Below, one piece after another: positions 44,682 to 53,667 of a stretch of 60,233 nt of DNA. The notes under the pieces are model-generated. The model ran no database searches and was not told the origin of the DNA. It worked only from the letters and a program-made list of their open reading frames with translations. Numbering within the stretch: the first letter of the stretch is position 1; the number at the start of each line of letters is the position of its first letter. The translations under genes were made by a program, and so were the position numbers. This DNA is from Bacteroidota bacterium. GTDB taxonomy: Bacteria; Bacteroidota; Bacteroidia; Chitinophagales; Chitinophagaceae. The stretch lies in assembly GCA_016715505.1 (NCBI GenBank), contig JADJZY010000011.1, forward strand, positions 30,001-90,233, written 5' to 3'.

Positions 44682-45515
44682 TTAATAGTCTCCCAGTGTT
44701 TCTGGCAATTGAGCCAGCGCTTGTTTTAATTGGTCATCATTTGGCGCGATACCATGCCATTCATGACTACCTTCCATAAAGTCTACCCCTTTTCCCATAC
44801 CTGTTTTCATCAGGATACAAATGGGTTTACCTTGTCCGGTTTTGCTTTTTGCCAGGTTCAAGGTATCCACTATCGCCTTCATATCATGACCATCCATTTC
44901 AAGGACTTCCCAACCAAAGGCCAGCCATTTGTCTTTCAAATTTTCGAGATTCAGTACCTTGGAGGTAGGTCCGTCAATTTGTTGTCCATTACAATCGACC
45001 GTTGCTATCAGATTATCTACTTTGTGGTGGGCTGCAAACATGATGGCTTCCCAATTCTGGCCTTCTTGTAATTCTCCATCGCCGTGCAATGAATAAACGA
45101 TATGAGTATCCTTATTCAGTTTTTTGGATAGTGCAGCGCCAATAGCAACACTGAGTCCTTGCCCCAATGATCCGCTGGCAACACGTACTCCCGGTAAGTG
45201 CTCATGCGTTGCAGGGTGCCCTTGAAGTCGGCTGTTTAATTTACGGAAAGTAGCCAATTCACTCACCGGAAAATATCCTGCTCGGGCGAGTACGCTATAA
45301 AAAAGCGGTGAAATATGTCCGTTCGAAAGGAAAAACAGATCCTCTCCCTGACCATTCATTTCAAAACCGGGATTTCGATGCATCACTTCAAAATACAGGG
45401 CAACCAAAAAGTCGGTACAACCTAGAGAACCACCCGGATGGCCACTTTGAACGCCATGAACCATACGAACAATATCACGTCGAACCTGAGATGCAATTTC
45501 CTGTAATTGAGGCAT
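44682..45515 (-). CDS. Transketolase, N-terminal (thiamine diphosphate) half
   Basis: 277 residues, the length of the N-terminal subunit of split transketolases. Motifs: H-P-G-G-S-L-G near 26-32, G-H-I-S-P-L-F-Y near 66-73, G-S-L-G-Q-G-L-S near 113-120, and the thiamine diphosphate/Mg site H-G-D-G-E-L-Q-E-G near 144-152 with V-D-C-N-G-Q-Q. The partner holding the pyrimidine-binding half normally lies immediately downstream; here the next gene is the VWA protein. The half enzyme should need a separate C-terminal subunit encoded elsewhere to run the non-oxidative pentose phosphate pathway. Confidence 0.93.
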   Translation of the reverse strand: MPQLQEIASQVRRDIVRMVHGVQSGHPGGSLGCTDFLVALYFEVMHRNPGFEMNGQGEDLFFLSNGHISPLFYSVLARAGYFPVSELATFRKLNSRLQGHPATHEHLPGVRVASGSLGQGLSVAIGAALSKKLNKDTHIVYSLHGDGELQEGQNWEAIMFAAHHKVDNLIATVDCNGQQIDGPTSKVLNLENLKDKWLAFGWEVLEMDGHDMKAIVDTLNLAKSKTGQGKPICILMKTGMGKGVDFMEGSHEWHGIAPNDDQLKQALAQLPETLGDY

Positions 45516-45538
45516 AAAATTGAATTTAATCGAAAAAA

Positions 45539-45546
45539 CAAAGGTA
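45539..45546 (-). promoter_or_regulatory. -7 box TACCTTTG of the half-transketolase gene
   Basis: Perfect TAnnTTTG on the minus strand, 23 nt before the start codon. No -33 TTG at normal spacing. Confidence 0.45.
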
Positions 45547-45571
45547 GAAGATTGCCCATGAATTGGAAAAT

Positions 45572-45599
45572 AAAAAACCGCGCCTAAGCACGGTTTTTT
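45572..45599. terminator. Bidirectional intrinsic terminator after the M36 gene
   Basis: AAAAAACCG-CGCCTAAGCA-CGGTTTTTT: perfect stem with flanking A and T runs, just after the metalloprotease stop codon. Confidence 0.85.
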
Positions 45600-45620
45600 A
45601 AAGTTTTCACAGAGTCGTGT

Positions 45621-48563
45621 TTATTTACTGACCACGATTCGATGTACTGAAGATTTTCCATTCACTTCCAATTGAAGGAAATATATTCCATTCGGAATCT
45701 GGAGTAATGGAATTGTATGTCGGTTTGTTTTGTCGTTTTGGAACGTAGTGCTGTAAATATTTTGTCCCAGGGTATTGCGGAAAATGGCCTGAACCTCACC
45801 TGATTCAGGAATGAGGAGTTGTAAATCAGATTTTGCCGGATTCGGGAAAACCAGAGATTGTAGTTGCTCTATGCCACCAACACCTGCTGGCGTATTTCCT
45901 ACTTCAAGTACTTCAATATCATCGACTGCTGCTTCTACCAGTGCTCCGCCACCACCTTGAACAGAATCAGTGGCTACAAACATGAAGCGAACTTTATTGC
46001 CTTGGGTCAGGTTCGGTAAGAAAATATTTCGTCTCCAGTTTACGTCAGGTTGGAAGGTTCTTTCAATTTGGAACCAGGTCGTTCCATTGTCATAAGAACC
46101 CCAAACTCTCCAATGGTCTTTACGTGGATTTGAACCTTGGCTATTGCTAAACCAGCGCCAGTATGAAATAATAGGCTCGGTGTAGGTTGATAAATCCAAT
46201 TCGTCAGTCATGAGGGAGGTTCGACCACCATCCACATCGGCATTACCCACGGTAGATGTCGCAGAAGGTGCATTTCCTGTAACTGCGCATTTTCCAGTAC
46301 CGCTAGTATGGTCTTTTCCTGTTTGAACAGTATCTCCGTTGGTGGTTGAAGGCACCGGAGCAGCCACAATCCATCTTCCGGAAGCGGTGGCATTGTCACC
46401 AGCCACATTTCCAACAAACCAATTTGCACTTAATGCATTTTCAAAGTCTTGTAAATAGACTTGTTTGTAACCGATAATCAGGAAATGCGGTAAGTTTCGT
46501 TGTGAAGAAGAAATTCCGAAACGGGCCTGTTCAGGAGAAGAGGCTGATAGCGTATTGGCATTATCATACACATTAAAATAGTATTCGTAAATTTTAGGAC
46601 CTGCATTCTGTGGAAAGTTTGCAGTGAAGATGTTGCCATTTTTGGTCATTAGCAATGAATCCAAGGCTGTAGTTCCTCTTTCACGGAAGAACATTTTTAC
46701 ATCTCCCAAAAATGCAGGGAAATTAACCGTTGCATCTGCCTGCATACTAATGGTTGAGCCGGCATTGACTACACCAGGTTCGTTATGGTCTAATTCAGCA
46801 TCGCTCAATAAATAAATTCCATGTGCTGCAAAACCATTCACAATGGGTAAGAAATGCGGCGTACCATTATTGAGGTTAGCGTCATTATCATCGTATTGCA
46901 AAGCATCAATGAGGATATCATGGTAAACCTGACCTTCCTGACCATCCGGGCCATTGGCCAAACCATAATGTGAATCGGAAAAAATACGAGCCATGGTATC
47001 AATAGCTTCTGAAGCTGTCACCGAACCGGAAATCATATCTTGTGCAAAATCCCACCAGGCACCGGCGATGATTTCACCATCTGCATGCACTTGACCCACT
47101 AAATTTTGCGGGTAAATTTTTGGATTCACATCATAACGACGGATGGTAGAATTGGGTTGTCCGACATAGAAACCAGGTCCAATCAATGGGGATTTGGTAA
47201 TACTCATGGCCCAAACATCCGAATAACCTTCGCCCATACCACCATTGTCAAAACTGCTTCCCTGATCATCCCAAAATACATTGGTGATACCATGTCCATA
47301 TTCGTGATACATTACATCACTCACGAGTGAAAGGGCATTACAACCATTGGCTGTAGTGTAGAAATTAATTGAAGTGCCGTTATAGAAGGCGTTACAATTC
47401 CCATCTGTACGATCCACCCGTGTGGTTAATGGATTGTCCATAGCCGTAAAATTCGGGAGATGCATTTTCATGTGATCGTGAATTTCATTGGCGTGGTAAT
47501 AGCAAGTCATATGCCGTTCAGTGGCATTGGGGGAGCTATGCGGGAAATCGACGATATCTCCATTGTTAACATTGCTGGGAGAATAGGTTGGAGAAGTCGT
47601 CCCATTGGCACCGGTAACAATCTTGATGAACTTACCAGATAAAGTAATTGTAGGATTTACAGGTCCGGCGCCAGGAACAACCACGTTACCCAAAAGGTCG
47701 GTATAATAATTCGTACCGCTTACATTCACCAATAAATTTTTTAAAGGAAGGTTGGCCAATGGCGCAAAAAGATTGGTCGGATATAAATCGGCTTTTACAT
47801 CAAAACCCACATGAACCACCTTATTCTGGCGATACAAAATCTCCCCATTGATAGCATCTACATAAGTGAGGTATTTACCGGGGGTAATGTTGTCATCCTG
47901 GGTATGCACGGTCACTGCATATACTGGTCGGTAATCATATTTACCTTCTTTGGGAAGTGGGAATATTTTCAGTGCACTTTGAACTTCAGTATTGACCACA
48001 GTGGTAGTGATTGCTTGTACAGCAGCCTGAATAGCCTGACTTTCACTGATGGCGGGTGTTAAGGCAGGAATATTGCGATGGGCATCAGTTCCGAAAAGGC
48101 AGATTTTTAAATCCTGACTCATGCGAACTGTTGTTCTGCTCCACAAAACTTCCATGCCAGCATGAATTTGTTTAAAATCGATATGGATGTATTTCCCATC
48201 ATTAAATTGTCGGGTAACTACAAATTCTGACATGGGCAATTGAAAACCGCCTAATACATTTTGCAGAAAAAGTTTAGCTTTTAACAATGGGTCCATTCCT
48301 CCAGCCGCATAGTTGATGGGGGTGCCAAAGGCCCGATGCGGTAATCCGGTATAGTAATCCATACTCGCACCCCAATCCGGATAGTTTTGCTGAAATTGTT
48401 TCCAGGCATCTTGTTGATAGAGGTGTTTTTTACTGAGGCCACTGGTATATTTCGCCGCTTCGAGATATGGGCTCAGGTTCGGGTTCGCATCGTGGTTATG
48501 CATATCCTGGGCATATGTTTGGATTGCCAGGAAAGCAAATGCAGATAAAATCCATTTTTTCAT
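45621..48563 (-). CDS. M36 (fungalysin-type) zinc metalloprotease with T9SS sorting domain
   Basis: 980 residues. Signal peptide M-K-K-W-I-L-S-A-F-A-F-L-A-I-Q-T-Y-A, an FTP/PepSY-type propeptide to about 250, and the catalytic domain with the zinc motif H-E-Y-G-H at 420-424 and third ligand E445 in G-M-G-E-G-Y-S-D-V-W. After about residue 600 come beta-sandwich regions, a jelly-roll-like segment (V-D-D-I-E-V-L-E) near 895, and a type A T9SS sorting domain from about 908 (F-P-N-P-A-K-S-D-L through G-I-Y-F-L-Q-L). It is a secreted general protease, probably for protein use outside the cell. It is a single gene with a strong terminator. Confidence 0.95.
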   Translation of the reverse strand: MKKWILSAFAFLAIQTYAQDMHNHDANPNLSPYLEAAKYTSGLSKKHLYQQDAWKQFQQNYPDWGASMDYYTGLPHRAFGTPINYAAGGMDPLLKAKLFLQNVLGGFQLPMSEFVVTRQFNDGKYIHIDFKQIHAGMEVLWSRTTVRMSQDLKICLFGTDAHRNIPALTPAISESQAIQAAVQAITTTVVNTEVQSALKIFPLPKEGKYDYRPVYAVTVHTQDDNITPGKYLTYVDAINGEILYRQNKVVHVGFDVKADLYPTNLFAPLANLPLKNLLVNVSGTNYYTDLLGNVVVPGAGPVNPTITLSGKFIKIVTGANGTTSPTYSPSNVNNGDIVDFPHSSPNATERHMTCYYHANEIHDHMKMHLPNFTAMDNPLTTRVDRTDGNCNAFYNGTSINFYTTANGCNALSLVSDVMYHEYGHGITNVFWDDQGSSFDNGGMGEGYSDVWAMSITKSPLIGPGFYVGQPNSTIRRYDVNPKIYPQNLVGQVHADGEIIAGAWWDFAQDMISGSVTASEAIDTMARIFSDSHYGLANGPDGQEGQVYHDILIDALQYDDNDANLNNGTPHFLPIVNGFAAHGIYLLSDAELDHNEPGVVNAGSTISMQADATVNFPAFLGDVKMFFRERGTTALDSLLMTKNGNIFTANFPQNAGPKIYEYYFNVYDNANTLSASSPEQARFGISSSQRNLPHFLIIGYKQVYLQDFENALSANWFVGNVAGDNATASGRWIVAAPVPSTTNGDTVQTGKDHTSGTGKCAVTGNAPSATSTVGNADVDGGRTSLMTDELDLSTYTEPIISYWRWFSNSQGSNPRKDHWRVWGSYDNGTTWFQIERTFQPDVNWRRNIFLPNLTQGNKVRFMFVATDSVQGGGGALVEAAVDDIEVLEVGNTPAGVGGIEQLQSLVFPNPAKSDLQLLIPESGEVQAIFRNTLGQNIYSTTFQNDKTNRHTIPLLQIPNGIYFLQLEVNGKSSVHRIVVSK

Positions 48564-48761
48564 GCAATGATTTTTTGAGAAATCCGAAGTTAATTCAGGA
48601 TCAGTGGGTCAGCAAATTTCAATGCTTATTGGGTATTTGAAATGCCGATGAAATGCGGTTAAACATACAATTTCAAGGACAAATCCGGCCAGGACAAAAG
48701 TTACTTGCTGGCTACAGGATCATAAAAGGATTGAACAAACCGATTATGCGGTTATAGAAAC

Positions 48762-48792
48762 AAAAATGCCGGAGCAAGAAGTCCGGCATTTT
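48762..48792. terminator. Bidirectional intrinsic terminator
   Basis: AAAAATGCCGGA, 8-nt loop, TCCGGCATTTT. It ends the metal-uptake cluster transcribed on the minus strand. Confidence 0.85.
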
Positions 48793-48812
48793 GGGAGGTT
48801 TTATCATGAAGC

Positions 48813-49382
48813 TTATTGAACCTTCAGCTGAAATAATAAATCAATATCGGAAGATCCCGGTGTACAAGTTCCATCCTTGGTGCCCGGTTGATGTCTTAAT
48901 TGAATTTGAGCAGTTCCATTGCCGGCTGCGCTAGTTTTCCATTTAGAGTTTAACCCAATTTCAAAGGTGCCGTCTGAATCGGTTCGTTGCACGGAGCAAG
49001 TTACGCCGTTCACATCAAAGCAGAATAAATGTTCATCGCCTTCTTCGAATACTTCATTCGAAATGGTATCTGCCGGTGATTTGCTTTCATCGAGTAATAA
49101 AATTTCGGCCAGATAAGTGGTATTGGGTTTTAAGCGGATAGTATCGAATACAGATGGGGCATTTCCGCCATCTCCATCCAGATCTTTGTATTGCGCTGAA
49201 AAAGTAGGTTGAACGCCTGCTGAATCGGTAAAAGCTATTTTGACGGTTGTGATCAATTCCTCCTCATTGGGATTAGGAGGGGTTGGGTTGTTTTTTCGAC
49301 AGGCATTCATTACCAGCATTGCGCCGATTAAAAGTGCAGAAATTGCTAAAGTTTGTTTGATTGAAAATTTGTAAAGTTTCAT
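48813..49382 (-). CDS. Lipoprotein linked to a TonB-dependent receptor
   Basis: 189 residues. Lipoprotein signal ending L-V-M-N-A-C with the cysteine at 28, then a Pro/Asn-rich spacer and a beta-rich domain (I-T-T-V-K-I-A-F-T-D; P-N-T-T-Y-L-A-E-I-L-L-L-D). Its end Q-L-R-H-Q-P-G-T-K-D-G and S-D-I-D-L-L-F-Q-L matches small surface lipoproteins often paired with TonB receptors for metals. It follows the receptor by 12 bp and is last in the cluster. It is probably an accessory substrate-binding lipoprotein; the ligand is unknown. Confidence 0.8.
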   Translation of the reverse strand: MKLYKFSIKQTLAISALLIGAMLVMNACRKNNPTPPNPNEEELITTVKIAFTDSAGVQPTFSAQYKDLDGDGGNAPSVFDTIRLKPNTTYLAEILLLDESKSPADTISNEVFEEGDEHLFCFDVNGVTCSVQRTDSDGTFEIGLNSKWKTSAAGNGTAQIQLRHQPGTKDGTCTPGSSDIDLLFQLKVQ

Positions 49383-49394
49383 TGTTTTTGTTTT

Positions 49395-51758
49395 TTAAGA
49401 TTGTTGAATGATTTGAATGAGTTGTTCGTGGGGCTCTTCTTTTTGAAGAGATACCGGAACCGACCATTTGATATAAATATTTCGTCCGGTTTCGTTGGCA
49501 AAATATCTGTTGCGGTTCAGGTAATCACGATAGGTGGTATTAAAAACATTGTTGCATCCCATTTCCACCCGAAATGGAATGGCATGCCTGTAAAAGAAGC
49601 CACTCAAAGAGGTATTCACTAAAAAATACGCCGGTGGTGGAACTACATAATCATCGTTGGCACGCAAACGATTTTGTCGGAAGGTATAAGACCCTGATAG
49701 CATTCCGGTGAGTTTGGATTTGTTTTTATCCAAGAGAATGATTTCAATTTCATCCTGCAGGCGCGCAGGTGGGATGCCTGCCAGAAAACCGCCGCCATTT
49801 AGCTTGTCTGCAAGAATCAAACTCGCTTTGAAATGATTATCAACTCGAGCGTGAAGTTGTGAAGCAGAAGCATATTCCACCCCATAAAAGCGAGCATCCA
49901 CCTGTTGGTATTGGAAAGTTGGGAATGCGCCGCGAATGGTTAGTGTAGCCGGGAAGACGGGTTGCAAGTTGATAAAATTGTTGATTTGATGGATAAAAAA
50001 GGTGAGCTCGTTTTCTGATTTTTTGATCAGGTTCAAATCCAGGGTCAAGGAGGCATTCCAACCGCGTTCTGGTTTGAGTAAGCTATCGCCGATTTCAAAT
50101 GAAGCAGCACTATGATGAACCCCATTGCTATATAATTCATTCACGAATGGTGCCCGCCATGTGGTGCCTCCATTGAGATGCAGGGTTAATAAAGGGAACT
50201 GATAACGTGCCGCAAAACTCGCTGCCGGTCCATACCACAATCTGTTGGGTTGAATGAGCATCTGATTTTCCCATTTGCGAATATCAAACTGTTGAATATC
50301 GTATCGTAATCCGGCTTCCATCGAAAATGAACGACGATGATATTTTTCAACCCAGTAAATTCCAGCCTGGCGTTTATCGTAGTTGGGAATAAAATAATTG
50401 CCAAAATAGCTGTTATTCTGGTACATGGATTGGATACCAATGATGCGACTCAATCGCCACATTTGTTTCATATCGAACGAGATATCCAAGGTATGCGTGC
50501 GCAAATCGAAAAAAAGCGCGGGCTTGTAAGTTCCATCATCTTGCTTGGTTTGCAGGGTTCGATCAAATTCTTTCCGGATATTATTTTGAAAGCCATACAC
50601 CAATTTGAGCAGTCCCCATGGGGTTTGCCGTGTAAGCATGGTTTTGAACAATTGATGATTGACCAATTGATAGGGCAAATCAATGGAATAACTGAAACCG
50701 GCGCTATCCAAAGGTTTTGGCGATTGGAAAGCATTGTATAAATCGGTCAGATTACCAATATGCGAACCCGAAAAAATACCGATATGGGTATTAAAACGGC
50801 TGTAAAAGAGTTCAAGATTCCATTTCTTCAAACTGTAACCTACAGCAGCCGAGTAGTTGAGCTCCCGTATACCTGTGTTTTTCAGAAAATATTCCGGCGT
50901 TTTTTGATTTCCTCCTCGTTTATAGGTGGCTTGAAAACGATAGGTCAGTCCGGGTACTTGAGCAAGAGGTCCCTGAAGCAACATCGTGTTGTTAAACAAT
51001 CTTCCGTTGCTCATCAACATACTGTTCCATTCGAAACGGGCTTTTCGGATATTCGCCATGTTTTCGGGCTGAACCAAAATCACACCACCCATTACATCGC
51101 TTCCATATCGGATCGTTTGTGCACCTTTAACTACAGTCATCGAGTGTGCCAGATATGGATCAATTTCCGGCGCATGTTCATTGCCCCATTGTTGTCCTTC
51201 CTGGCGGATTTCATTGTTGATGATCAGAACCCGATTGCTATGCATACCGCGAATTACCGGTTTACTGATATTGTTTCCGGTATTCAGGGTGGTTACGCCA
51301 TTCACTTTTTCGAGGGCCTTACCCAGATTCAACCCATTGGCGGCAAATAAGTCGGCACCTTGAATGGTATTTGAAACGGTTGTCGCTTCCCAATGAATAC
51401 GATTTCTTTTCACCGTGATTTCATGCAGGGTATCGGTATGACAGTCAATATAGGTGGTCTTTTCGGTAGATTGATTCAAATTTATTTTTTCACGAATCGC
51501 CTCGTGATTGAGATGTCGGTAGACCAATTGATAGTTACCCGGACAAATATGGTCGATGCGATATTGACCCAAGCTGTCTGTATGTGCACCCAGACCAACT
51601 TCGGCCAGAAATACGGTCACATCGGGCACGGGCATACCATTGGCTTTATCCAGCACTTTACCGGATAAGCTTAAGGTGCAATCCTTTTGTTGCGCGAGTA
51701 ATTGGGTACTGCACAACAACACAAAGAGAAGTGTTCTCAAATTTTTAAAATAAATCAA
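49395..51758 (-). CDS. TonB-dependent receptor, probable metal (ZnuD-like) type
   Basis: 787 residues. Signal peptide to about 22; carboxypeptidase-regulatory-like domain about 28-105; plug about 115-230 with K-P-V-I-R-G-M-H-S-N-R-V-L-I and W-G-N-E-H-A-P-E-I-D; beta-barrel from about 235 with T-W-R-A-P-F-V-N-E-L-Y-S-N-G-V-H-H and D-S-L-L-K-P-E-R-G-W. These plug and barrel segments are of the ZnuD-like class. It lies between a histidine-rich small protein and a lipoprotein, which supports a transition metal such as zinc; the metal is inferred, not shown. Confidence 0.88.
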   Translation of the reverse strand: MIYFKNLRTLLFVLLCSTQLLAQQKDCTLSLSGKVLDKANGMPVPDVTVFLAEVGLGAHTDSLGQYRIDHICPGNYQLVYRHLNHEAIREKINLNQSTEKTTYIDCHTDTLHEITVKRNRIHWEATTVSNTIQGADLFAANGLNLGKALEKVNGVTTLNTGNNISKPVIRGMHSNRVLIINNEIRQEGQQWGNEHAPEIDPYLAHSMTVVKGAQTIRYGSDVMGGVILVQPENMANIRKARFEWNSMLMSNGRLFNNTMLLQGPLAQVPGLTYRFQATYKRGGNQKTPEYFLKNTGIRELNYSAAVGYSLKKWNLELFYSRFNTHIGIFSGSHIGNLTDLYNAFQSPKPLDSAGFSYSIDLPYQLVNHQLFKTMLTRQTPWGLLKLVYGFQNNIRKEFDRTLQTKQDDGTYKPALFFDLRTHTLDISFDMKQMWRLSRIIGIQSMYQNNSYFGNYFIPNYDKRQAGIYWVEKYHRRSFSMEAGLRYDIQQFDIRKWENQMLIQPNRLWYGPAASFAARYQFPLLTLHLNGGTTWRAPFVNELYSNGVHHSAASFEIGDSLLKPERGWNASLTLDLNLIKKSENELTFFIHQINNFINLQPVFPATLTIRGAFPTFQYQQVDARFYGVEYASASQLHARVDNHFKASLILADKLNGGGFLAGIPPARLQDEIEIILLDKNKSKLTGMLSGSYTFRQNRLRANDDYVVPPPAYFLVNTSLSGFFYRHAIPFRVEMGCNNVFNTTYRDYLNRNRYFANETGRNIYIKWSVPVSLQKEEPHEQLIQIIQQS

Positions 51759-51822
51759 TCATGAAAAGATACCCCGAGGCATACACGGAGTTGAAAAGAA
51801 AAAACGCTACTGAATCCTCGAC

Positions 51823-52164
51823 TCAGATCAAAAACGATGGAGGCGCCCTTCCGGAATGCCGGTTAGAAATTGCGCTACTAAAGGTCGAAATGAAGTGGAC
51901 ACAAGGCGCCGGATTTTGAACGCTCAGTTCAGGAACTTCCAGAGGTGCTGTCAACTGAAAATCACTATAATCTTGTGTTTGATCGAATTGGAGTAAGCTA
52001 CAGTGATGATGCTCTGATTCAATCCGCAGACCAGTGCCCGCATGTTTTTCGTGTGTTGAATCATGGTGATGGGTAAAGGCATGCAATACTTCCTTGGGTA
52101 TCAGATAAGTACTGAACCCAATCAACAAAAAAGCAGCAATAACCTGACGCAACATGCGATTCAC
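51823..52164 (-). CDS. Histidine-rich small exported protein
   Basis: 113 residues from a GTG at 52164; an ATG three codons later is the alternative. One N-terminal hydrophobic segment (A-A-F-L-L-I-G-F-S-T-Y-L-I) could be a signal peptide or anchor. The mature part has the clusters F-T-H-H-H-D-S-T-H-E-K-H and E-S-E-H-H-H-C-S, and ends R-A-P-P-S-F-L-I. Histidine clusters and the position 64 bp upstream of a ZnuD-like receptor suggest a metal-responsive or metal-binding accessory. A -7 box lies exactly 4 nt upstream of the GTG. Confidence 0.75.
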   Translation of the reverse strand: MNRMLRQVIAAFLLIGFSTYLIPKEVLHAFTHHHDSTHEKHAGTGLRIESEHHHCSLLQFDQTQDYSDFQLTAPLEVPELSVQNPAPCVHFISTFSSAISNRHSGRAPPSFLI

Positions 52165-52168
52165 CGCA

Positions 52169-52176
52169 CAAAGGTA
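52169..52176 (-). promoter_or_regulatory. -7 box TACCTTTG, predicted leaderless GTG start
   Basis: Perfect TAnnTTTG ending 4 nt before the GTG at 52164. The expected transcription start coincides with the start codon. Confidence 0.5.
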
Positions 52177-52235
52177 AGGTTCTGTCGTGGGATTTGATTT
52201 TAAATGTTTGGAGTAAGACGGGTTAGCTACTGAGT

Positions 52236-53008
52236 TCAGTCATCACCCTCATTGGATCCTTTGGATGATGGTCGATTCATTTCATACAATTTCAAGTATT
52301 TCAAAGTATGATACCAGGTACTTTGCCAGCTCCAAATAAATCCGGCTTTCCCGTTGAGGATATTCAGATTCAGGAAATAATGTTTAAAAAAGTAAAATGG
52401 AATTTTTATCAAAATGCCCAATAAGGAGTTTGTTTTTCCTTGTTGAAACATTTGGAGAGCAGCACGTTCACTGTAATCATTCATCTTACGAACAAAGTGC
52501 GATAAATCGTGGTAGCTGTGATGAAGAATCAGTCCTTTGAGTTGAGCTGTCGGGCCATGTAAAACGACCTTTTCATGCACCTGATCCAGATTATATTGTC
52601 CGGCTTTTTTGTGAAAAAGTCTGAGATGCGGGTAGGCGCTTTCTTTGCCATATCGAAATGCCTTGTTCATAAATACGTGCCTGATTAAAACATAATACCC
52701 TTGAAAATCTGAACGGGCTAAATCGAGCTGTTGAAGTTCTTGTTGTAATTCCCGACTGAGTACTTCATCCGCATCGATACTGAGCACCCAATCATGTTTG
52801 GCCAAAGCGATACCATGATTTTTTGTGCTCCATATCCCTGAAAGCTTTGTTAAACGACACGACATTGAAAAGCATGGGCAATTTCGAGTGTTCGATCCTG
52901 GCTATAACTATCCACTACGATCACATCATCGCACCAGCGGAGTTGCTCCAGGGTTCGGGGCAAATTACGCTCTTCGTTATTGGTGATGATGACTACGGAA
53001 ATCGACAC
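52236..53008 (-). CDS. Family 2 glycosyltransferase (WaaE-like), broken by indels
   Basis: Pieces in different frames form one glycosyltransferase. The N-terminal GT2 fold reads S-V-V-I-I-T-N-N-E-E-R-N-L-P-R from a GTG at 53008, then W-C-D-D-V-I-V-V-D-S-Y-S-Q-D-R-T. The rest begins with K-N-H-G-I-A-L-A-K-H-D-W-V-L-S-I-D-A-D-E (the D-A-D metal motif) and runs to 52236. Between them are three one-base homopolymer differences at 52852-52854, 52841-52843 and 52819-52824. Correcting all three gives V-V-N-K-A-F-Q-G-Y-G-A-Q-K-N-H-G. The family adds sugars to lipopolysaccharide core or glycolipids. Either a pseudogene or a run of sequence errors. Confidence 0.85.
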
Positions 53009-53012
53009 GGAA

Positions 53013-53020
53013 CAAATATA
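53013..53020 (-). promoter_or_regulatory. -7 box TATATTTG, predicted leaderless GTG start
   Basis: Perfect TAnnTTTG ending 4 nt before the GTG at 53008. Confidence 0.5.
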
Positions 53021-53038
53021 CAAAGCCCTTGTGCTGAA

Positions 53039-53563
53039 TCAGATACGATTTTTTAAAACAGCTTCTTCTTGGGGGCTAATGTCCATGAGTGCATATTGAT
53101 GAATGCCATTGATTTGCAGTTCATCCAAAGTACTGATCAAATCTTCATACTTTGAATCCTGACCGGGTTTAATTAAAATAAAGGCCTGATCATTGAGTTT
53201 GGCGCCCCGGAGCCCTTGTTTGATGGCATTTTGAATAAACTGTTGATGCGCCTGCAGGGCTTTTCGGAAACCAGTATTTTGGAATCCAACTTTGGTAGCC
53301 AGTTCCCATTTTTCATTGAGCGCATCCTCACCGGTCAGATAAAGCAGTTGGTGATTGGGCCCCAATAAAACAGTCATTGCAACATGATGGCCAATGGCAG
53401 TTCCTGTTCCTTCTGCGGGCATCTGAATGGTCATTCCACGAGGCTCGTTGAGAGAAGTGGTGAAAACGAAAAAGGTGATGAGGAGGAAACCCAAATCAAC
53501 CATCGGTGTCAGGTCGATGCGGGGCATTGCTTTTTTTCCGGATTTGAGCGTGATTTCGGCCAT
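53039..53563 (-). CDS. ExbD/TolR family protein, without an ExbB neighbour
   Basis: 174 residues from the ATG at 53563 (M-A-E-I-T-L-K-S-G-K-K); in-frame ATGs at 53617 and 53584 are less likely since they add a stretch unlike ExbD. One membrane helix follows P-R-I-D-L-T-P-M-V-D-L-G-F-L-L-I-T-F-F-V-F, which holds the conserved aspartate. The periplasmic domain is typical and longer than in E. coli. ExbD acts with ExbB and TonB to energise outer-membrane receptors; no ExbB or TonB is in the window, so it must work with partners encoded elsewhere or serve a dedicated role in this cluster. Confidence 0.9.
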   Translation of the reverse strand: MAEITLKSGKKAMPRIDLTPMVDLGFLLITFFVFTTSLNEPRGMTIQMPAEGTGTAIGHHVAMTVLLGPNHQLLYLTGEDALNEKWELATKVGFQNTGFRKALQAHQQFIQNAIKQGLRGAKLNDQAFILIKPGQDSKYEDLISTLDELQINGIHQYALMDISPQEEAVLKNRI

Positions 53564-53667
53564 GGTTTTATTTTCTGAACGCATGAATGATATTTTTGGT
53601 ATGGCCGGCTCACCCAAAAATTAAAAAACGCTGTGATTGGAGGACTTTACAAGGTGGAAGTCATGAG

